Part shown: positions 58,589 to 64,000 of the stretch, piece after piece | Numbering within the stretch: position 1 is the first letter of the stretch | Layout: the number at the start of each line of letters is the position of its first letter | Origin: Apoda limacodes | Lineage: Eukaryota > Arthropoda > Insecta > Lepidoptera > Limacodidae | Length of the DNA stretch: 64,000 bases | Direction of reading: 5' to 3' | NCBI GenBank assembly: GCA_946406115.1 | Contig: OX291561.1 | Coordinates: forward strand, 4,208,273-4,272,272 | The notes under the pieces: model-generated | Told to the model about the DNA's origin: nothing | The model's database searches: none | What the model saw: the letters and a program-made list of their open reading frames with translations, nothing else | Position numbers and translations under genes: made by a program

Positions 58589-60040
58589 CAGGGATCACCA
58601 ATTAGTTTCGCTAGCGGTCCGTTTTAAGAAATGAAATGACCATCGCGGTCCGCACAACATTTTATAGAAAAAATATTTATTAAACAAATGTAATTACAGA
58701 AATAACAAAGGTAGTTTATTACACATCAATGAGAAAAATGACATTTTTTGTTGCGGACTATCTGTCTGAATTTAGGAGTAAAATTGGTGCAAGCTATTGA
58801 CATTAAATCCTAGAGATGTTCATCAGTAAGTCGAGATCGAAATTTATTCTTAATGAAGTTTATCTTCGAAAATGCTGCTTCACAAATATATGTTGACCCA
58901 AACAAAGTGAGAAGTTTCAAAGCTAATTTTTGTAGCTCTGGATATTTATTACCACTCACAAATTTTATCCAGAACTTTTCACTGGAAACTTCCGCATGTT
59001 TGTGTTTTAAAACTGTGTTTTCGTGGAAATCGATCATTTCCATCTGCAGAGTAGCTTTATCACTCCCGAAAACAATTGCAGCTTCGTTGCTCCATTCACC
59101 ATCAGGATACAGAGAGTAAATGCTGCTGAGGATTTCTAAAACATTCTCAATTTTCTTAAAATCTGCAAATCTGTTTTTAAATTCCGATTTAAGATCCGTT
59201 ATGAACGTTTTGTATTGGCCGGCGTCAATCTCGTTGTCACTGCTGATTATTTTATTTAAATTGGGAATGTGTAAGCATTCATTACCAAGACCAAGATCAT
59301 TAATAAAGAGATCGAGTTTTCGCGAAAAACTTTTTACTCCTGACATGAGCTCCCATACAAGCTTTCCCTTGCCTTGAAGTTTAAGGTTCAGGTCATTGAT
59401 ATGTTTAAAAATATCCGTCAAGAAAGCAATGGCAGCTATATTTTCTTTTTCGTTTAGGAAACTTTAGTAGGCGTTTGCTGAAATCTGATTCTGATTACTG
59501 TTGAAAAGAAATGTCTTCAAGTGTTCTAAAATGCTAAAGAATCTTTCTAAAACGCAGCCTTTGCTTAACCATCTTACATTATTATGCAACAGTAGATCGT
59601 CATATTGTGCATCAACTTCTTCAAGAAATGATTTCAATTCACGATGTTTCAGTGATGATTTCGCACGAAGAAAATTTACTATTTTCATCACTTCTTCCAT
59701 AATACGCTCAAAATGATGATGATTAAGTTTGCAGCAAAGCAAAGTTTGGTGAATAATACAGTGATATGAAATCAGATTTTCATTACATCTGGCATTGCTA
59801 CTCAACAGCTGCACTAGTCCTTTTTTACTCCCAACCATTGCTGGCGCACCGGCAGTCGTTACCGATAAAAGCTTTTTCAAGTCTAACTCATCTTTATCAA
59901 AATAATCCATCACTGCTTTGATCATGTCTTCTCCTCGGGTTCTTCCTAATAGCGGCAAAAGAGCCAATATCTCCTCAACAAAAGTTTCTCTCGTTTGGTC
60001 CAGGTAGCCTAAAGAACAATCTCGGCCTTTTGACCCGACA
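58589..60040 (-). mobile_element. hAT transposon, 3' part, inserted into the BEL/Pao element
   Basis: The left end CAGGGATCACCAA at 58589 is a typical hAT terminal repeat and lies exactly where BEL/Pao homology ends. The transposase follows on the minus strand. The other end is not seen: coding similarity stops at about 60040 in a (TA)n tract next to a SINE, and no matching inverted end occurs further right. Confidence 0.75.
58810..60040 (-). pseudogene. hAT transposase (GTF2IRD2/ZBED5-like group), one in-frame stop
   Basis: One frame runs through with a single TAA at 59464-59466 between NQNQISANAY and SFLNEKENIAAIAFL. Recognisable segments are VEEILALLPLLGRTRGEDM, LSVTTAGAPAMVGSKKGL (DGAPAM-type catalytic strand, here with A for D), LISYHCIIHQTLLCCKL, LHNNVRWLSKGCVLERFF (the conserved 'vRWLSkG' box) and the C-terminal dimerisation end LKLLTLFGSTYICEAAFSKI and SRLTDEHL. 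The hAT enzyme would cut at 8-bp targets. The TTAGAP version of the usual 'TDGAPAM' suggests loss of a catalytic Asp. The N-terminal BED finger is missing. Confidence 0.85.
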
Positions 60041-60064
60041 TATATATATATATATATATATATA
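60041..60064. repeat. (TA)n microsatellite
   Basis: Uninterrupted TA dinucleotides between the hAT remnant and the SINE. Confidence 0.9.
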
Positions 60065-60099
60065 TTTGAACATTTTTGATAAATGACATACCCTCTTTT

Positions 60100-60352
60100 T
60101 GCCACACCATACGTATCGACTGCTTTCGTCGGCTCAGTCGGTAGTGCTCCTGCCTTCTGAACTGGGGGGCGTGGGTGCGATACCCGCCTAGACAAACATT
60201 CACTTGTGTTTTTCTATGTATAATATGTATGTATTTTCAAAAAAAAAGTATCTAAATATTTGAATCAGTTGTCTGGTTTCCATAATACAAGCTTTGCTTA
60301 GTTTAGGATCAGTCGACGTTATATATATATGTCCAAAAATTATTATTATTAT
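60100..60352 (+). repeat. tRNA-derived lepidopteran SINE with (ATT)n tail
   Basis: An A box GGCTCAGTCGGTAG at 60131-60144 and a B box GGGTGCGATACCC at 60173-60185 are spaced as in a tRNA. The body 'gttgtctggtttcc...caagctttgcttagttt' is a tail I recognise from many lepidopteran SINEs, and it ends in ATT repeats at 60339-60351. It is not a tRNA gene, because no cloverleaf forms. Confidence 0.8.
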
Positions 60353-60446
60353 CTGTTCTGATAAGATTTAATTTAGATAAAATAAAATGCATGAAGAATC
60401 ATTTCAACTAAAAGCCTGTCATTCCCAGTTACAATACAATCGATAC

Positions 60447-60875
60447 GAAGTGCCTCAAGGCAGCGTATTGGGTCCATTACTTTTTCTTGTATATGTAAAT
60501 GACTTGCTAAGTTTCATTAACTATCGATAAATTTTGTTCGCTGACGATATTTCAGTAATAATTCCATTTGAAAATAATCCGACTACTTATGAAACTAATA
60601 TTAATAAAACTATTTACGAAGTTGTAAAATGGCTGAATTGTAATAATTTGAATAAAAATTTGACTAAGACTAAACATCCAATTTCATAATGTTAAAATGC
60701 TTCCACCGAAAAGTGACATTGCATATGGGAATGCAGAAAATTGAACAAACTCAGTACTCTTCTTTCTTGGGAATCATATTGGATGAGAATTGTTTATGGA
60801 AACATCACATCAACGATTTATATTTGTGCTTCGAAAATTAAATCAACCAATGACTCGGAAACAGCATTACTTGCT
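60447..60875 (+). pseudogene. Jockey-type LINE reverse transcriptase fragment
   Basis: The plus strand reads VPQGSVLGPLLFLVYVNDLL, then a TAA, then ILFADDISVIIPFENN with the FADD active-site box. KWLNCNNLNKNLTKTK follows, then after a shift FLGIILDENCLWKHHI and later QPMTRKQHYLL. Stops and at least two frameshifts are present. It ends abruptly at the TTAGG array at 60878, so the LINE to the right probably inserted into it. Confidence 0.75.
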
Positions 60876-60877
60876 CA

Positions 60878-60901
60878 TAGGTTAGGTTAGGTTAGGTTTG
60901 G
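60878..60901 (+). repeat. Short TTAGG array (insect telomere motif)
   Basis: TAGG then TTAGG three times (60882-60896) then the variant TTTGG. It sits between the Jockey fragment and the 5' end of an R1-clade LINE. It is far too short for a telomere. Confidence 0.75.
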
Positions 60902-61786
60902 TCTGTGAGGAACGCGCTAGCGAACGGATCGTTTTTCGTTCGCTCCCGTGTTTTTAATGTACTGAACCCTTAAAACTGTGTGTGCGTACGTTTGTGATGG
61001 ACCTACGGGCTATTCCAGGCCCTGTGAAGTGAAGACAGTGACTTTAGAGGATCCGTGTCGCTCTCTGACGAAGCTAGCCCCGCTCACTCTGAGCTGTGTG
61101 GCCGTTTTGCCAGATTGAGCGCTGGATTCTCGTCCAGTGTTGACTTAGTTGTGCGTGTGTTGTTTGGGAGGGACCGTTAGGCGATTCTCAACATCGCATC
61201 GCCTTTCAAAGTGTTAAATTTCGTGTCTGTGTCGAAGATGCGCAAAGCTGTGCGAAGCGGGCTTTGCTTCGACCGAGCTGTGAGACAGCTTCGCCAAATT
61301 TTGGGTGAGGATATTTTTAGAGTGTAGTGTGTGTGCGCCGTGCTGTGGAGGGACCGTAAGGCAAATCTCAGCACCGCAGTGCCACCCACTGAGGGGCCAG
61401 GCGGAGTTGCATCATTCTGGCGCCAGCCTGTCTGAGGCATATAGCGGCTTCGTGTGAGTACTTTTCTGTGTTTTTCTTTTTGATTACGTTGTGGATGGAC
61501 CTTGCGGCGACTCCCAACGTGATTTAAAAACCAGCGGAACGCTATATCGCGAAGCTGTGCGGGGCTGTGCGAAGCGGGGCCAGCTCGGGTCGAGCTGACG
61601 GGCAGCTTCGGCCAGCTTCGGCAAACTTTAGTGTTTTACGTTTTTATTGTGTTGTGGATGGACCCTAGGGCGACTCCCAACATACTCTATTAGTGTGTTT
61701 GTTTAAATAATTTATATTTTGTGTGTAAGTTGTATTTGACAATACGAGTATTTTCGGTTTTGTTTTTGTTTTTGTTTTCACACAAC
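60902..61786 (+). other. 5' UTR of R1-clade LINE, built of degenerate repeats
   Basis: The word GAYGGACC/GAGGGACC followed by 'ggcgaytcycaac' occurs at about 60996, 61168, 61348, 61494 and 61658 (spacings about 146-180 bp). The two longest units also share 'gctgtgcgaagcggg' (about 61250 and 61567) and 'cagcttcg'. The region is GC-rich and leads straight to the ORF1 ATG, so it is probably the promoter-bearing 5' UTR. Confidence 0.7.
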
Positions 61787-62228
61787 ATGAGCAAAAAGAC
61801 TGAAACTTCATCGAAGACATCATTGACAATGAAGGTGCCTTCAGGGAGCGCGTTCCGCACGGTGGCGGAAAAGCGCCCCCTAGAGGCGTTGAGCGACAGC
61901 TCTGAGGAGGAGCGGAAAGTGGGTTCCGTCAGAAAATGCCCACCCACAAATACGCGCGAGCGGGGCAGGCCACCGACGACCGGCGAATACGTCGGTCTAG
62001 CAAAGGCCAAGGAGGACTTAAATGCGGCGAAGCGGGAGGAGCTGAGGCTGCGAGTAGAGGAGGAGCTTGCAGCCTCCACGGAGGAGCTCCGGCGCACGAC
62101 GCCGCGATCGTTGGTGCATACGACCCACGGCGAGTCAACAGAGGAGCTCTCGGCAGCGCAACTGAGGGAGGAGGTGACACGATGTGTTGCATACATCAAT
62201 GAGGTGGGACGAAAGTCCAAAAACTTAA
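61787..62228 (+). pseudogene. R1-clade LINE ORF1 (gag-like), N-terminal 147 codons
   Basis: The ATG at 61787 (MSKKTETSSKTSLTMKVPSG) opens a Ser/Lys-rich start, then EALSDSSEEERKVGSV, the clade signature RGRPPTTGEYVGLAKAKEDL, and AAKREELRLRVEEELAAS to INEVGRKSKNL. From RVEEELAASTEELRRTT on, it parallels the other copy at 8111-8990 (minus strand). ORF1 proteins of R1/TRAS/SART elements bind RNA and target the particle. The homology stops at about 62228 although the frame stays open to 62485. This copy therefore keeps its 5' end and has lost its 3' end, the reverse of the usual LINE truncation, which points to a later insertion or deletion at 62229. Confidence 0.8.
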
Positions 62229-64000
62229 ATAGTCCAGTCCAGCGCGGTTTTGCCGTGAAATTCTGCAAATCTCGTCCTAAAATTCTGAAAATTTTTTTAC
62301 AGGTAGTACTAACCCTCTACTTCAAAGTCTCCCCAACGCCGAGGGTTGCTTTTACCTTGGGGGTGCAAACCACCCTTTCTCGGGGGTTAAAAATAAAAAA
62401 TTTTTTTTTTGCAGAAATCGATAGATCTACTCATTTGAAGCAACTTTTCTCTTTGAACCAATTTTCCAAACCCAATACGTTCTGAGTTATTCGTAGTTGC
62501 AATTTTAAGAAAAAACCACTTTTTTCAATGGTTTTTTGGAAATAACGCAAAAAGTATCAACTTTATCGTAAAAACTCTAACGAGCAAAGTTGTAGCATAT
62601 AAAAAAACTAAGAGAATGGTATTTTATACATTGCTATAGACCGAATATTTACTGAGTAATGGCTTGTTAAAAGTGATTTTTTTATTATTTTTTAAAAATC
62701 AAAGCGTTGGATGTAAAATATTGAAAAATTGATGCAATTTTCGAACAAAGTGTATATAAACTTTTTGTTGTGCTTAAAAAGACCTTCATTTTTTTTTTAT
62801 AGAAGTATTTAGCTTTAAAATTGACCGAGTTATGATGAAAATAAGATCGAAATCTACTTTTTGTGATAAAAAAAATGGTGAAAACCACCCCCTAATTGTC
62901 ACCCTAATTGAAATTTTTTTTTACCCTTCAACTATTTTGTTCATTTATATATAACTATTGAATCCTATGTAATTTCATTGGTAAATAATAATTCATTTTG
63001 AAACGAAATGAGTTTCAAGTGCTTTTTATATTTTCATGATAACGCAAAAATCGTCTTATTGTCCATTCTCTATTATAATAAAACAGATATGTAAAAGTTG
63101 AAAGACACCAAAAAGTTAGTATTTTTTCCACAGAAAAATTTCATGTTTTTTTTTTTTATGTTAAATTTTCGGAGATATAGGCTCTTAAAGTATGCAATAT
63201 TGCGTATGTAGTACCACTTTTCAACCCTTCAACCCTCTCCCTTTTTAAAATTAAGGGTAAAAAAAATATTTAACCTAAATTAATTTGTAGCTGACAAATT
63301 CACCTTTAAAATGGTTTTTTAAAAAAGTTTCTAGCATTAAAATTGAAGAAATTATCGTCAAAAAACCGTAAGTTTTTTTTTTCTTAATTTCGAAAAATTG
63401 ATATAGTATATCGTCGTTTAGAGTATAATGCATACATTCATGTATATATGTATATGCATATTTATGTAATAGATTTTTGTGTGTGTGTGTGTGTGTGTGT
63501 GAGCTGTGTGTGTACCTACAACAACATTTGTATATCCCCTATAGGCTAGTGCAGGCTCGTAGCACACTAGCCTTATTTGTATAACTCCAAATTTCGGAGC
63601 ACAGCTGGCTCGAGTGAAAGGGTCACATACATACGAAAAAAATATATATATAGCTTGTTATATTGTATTAGTGAAACTGAAAGAAGCAAGCGAGCATGTG
63701 CTGCTCATGTGCTATTGTAAAGATTATTATAATATAATATTTCTTTTAAAAATTTTGATCAATAATACTAGCATACACATTAGTTATCTTTTGTAAGTAA
63801 TGAAAAATTTTAATTTTTAATGTTAACATTTTATCAATAAAAAAAAAATTTTGAATTTGCAGCATAGATTAGTGTGTTAATCGTTGGCTATAATTTAAGG
63901 AGGTTATACATTGAATACATAGGCTGCTTATAGGTAATACAAAATTTTTTCCCATATTTTTCTTGGGGCAGGGGTAGTTTTCACCCCCCACAAATATCAA
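62229..64000. repeat. Unclassified AT-rich repeat with 'gggggt..aaaccaccc' words
   Basis: It starts abruptly at the LINE ORF1 break. GC-rich words such as 'cgagggttgc', 'gggggtgcaaaccaccc' (about 62360) and 'gaaaaccaccccctaattg' (about 62880) alternate with long A/T runs. Similar words return at the window edge ('ttttcaccccccac', 63980). A (TG)n tract is at 63478-63500. I remember this style from insect repeats but cannot assign a class. No coding. Confidence 0.45.

Noticed and set aside
60125..60190. tRNA gene (A/B boxes)
   Set aside because: Head of a SINE with body and (ATT)n tail; acceptor and anticodon stems do not form.
60878..60901. True telomere or chromosome end
   Set aside because: Only three TTAGG units, with unrelated elements on both sides.

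Overview
The window looks like transposon-dense, gene-poor DNA from an insect, most likely a moth or butterfly. The evidence is the lepidopteran style of several repeats: tRNA-derived SINEs at about 4345-4605 and 60100-60352, the 'GTCCGTCCGTC...CACTTGGCC' interspersed repeat at 12833-13122, R1-clade LINEs, and a short TTAGG (insect telomere type) array. No host gene, rRNA gene or true tRNA gene could be supported. Nearly every recognisable coding stretch belongs to a mobile element, and most are broken.

Layout, left to right. 1.3-3.1 kb: ISL2EU-like DNA transposon remnant (-). 3.3 kb: RTE LINE tail (+). 4.3-4.6 kb: SINE (-). 6.2-6.8 kb: unknown 90-aa ORF beside a tandem repeat. 6.8-9.3 kb: internally deleted R1-clade LINE (-), ending in a perfect 38-bp hairpin. 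9.6 kb: fold-back MITE. 11.2-11.6 kb: Merlin transposase remnant (-). 12.4-12.7 kb: remnant of a 'SHGKG' family (-). 13.6-14.7 kb: DIRS-like retroelement remnant (-) ending at another hairpin. 15.7-16.25 kb: perfect tandem duplication. 18.74-20.2 kb: piggyBac-like element with TTAA ends and no catalytic core. 22.7-25.6 kb: Copia element with 194-bp LTRs and no reverse transcriptase.

The main object is a single giant Ty3/Gypsy-type element at 27774-49999 (-), about 22.2 kb. Its LTRs are about 6.36 kb (27774-34128) and 5.79 kb (44208-49999), they start TG and end CA, and an AGGC target duplication flanks the element. Inside are gag, a G-patch/protease/RT/RNase H ORF, a separate integrase ORF, and a 5.5-kb 5' leader with two tandem-repeat arrays and an opposite-strand ORF. 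The LTR pair is nearly identical (I counted about ten substitutions outside the end), so the insertion is young. The outermost 80 bp is the exception, differing at about 14 positions.

Right of it: a 131-bp tandem repeat (52.2 kb), a TTAA fold-back MITE (52.7-53.0 kb), a pogo-type transposase remnant with a PHD-like finger (53.9-55.7 kb, -), a BEL/Pao integrase fragment (57.0-58.6 kb, -) cut by a hAT element (58.6-60.0 kb, -), a SINE, a Jockey-type RT fragment (60.4-60.9 kb, +), and then the 5' end of another R1-clade LINE. That LINE begins at a short TTAGG array, has a 5' UTR built of degenerate repeats, and carries ORF1 up to 62.2 kb, where an unclassified AT-rich repeat begins.

The elements do not cooperate. 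The window is a record of nested insertions. Only the giant Gypsy element has long intact ORFs.
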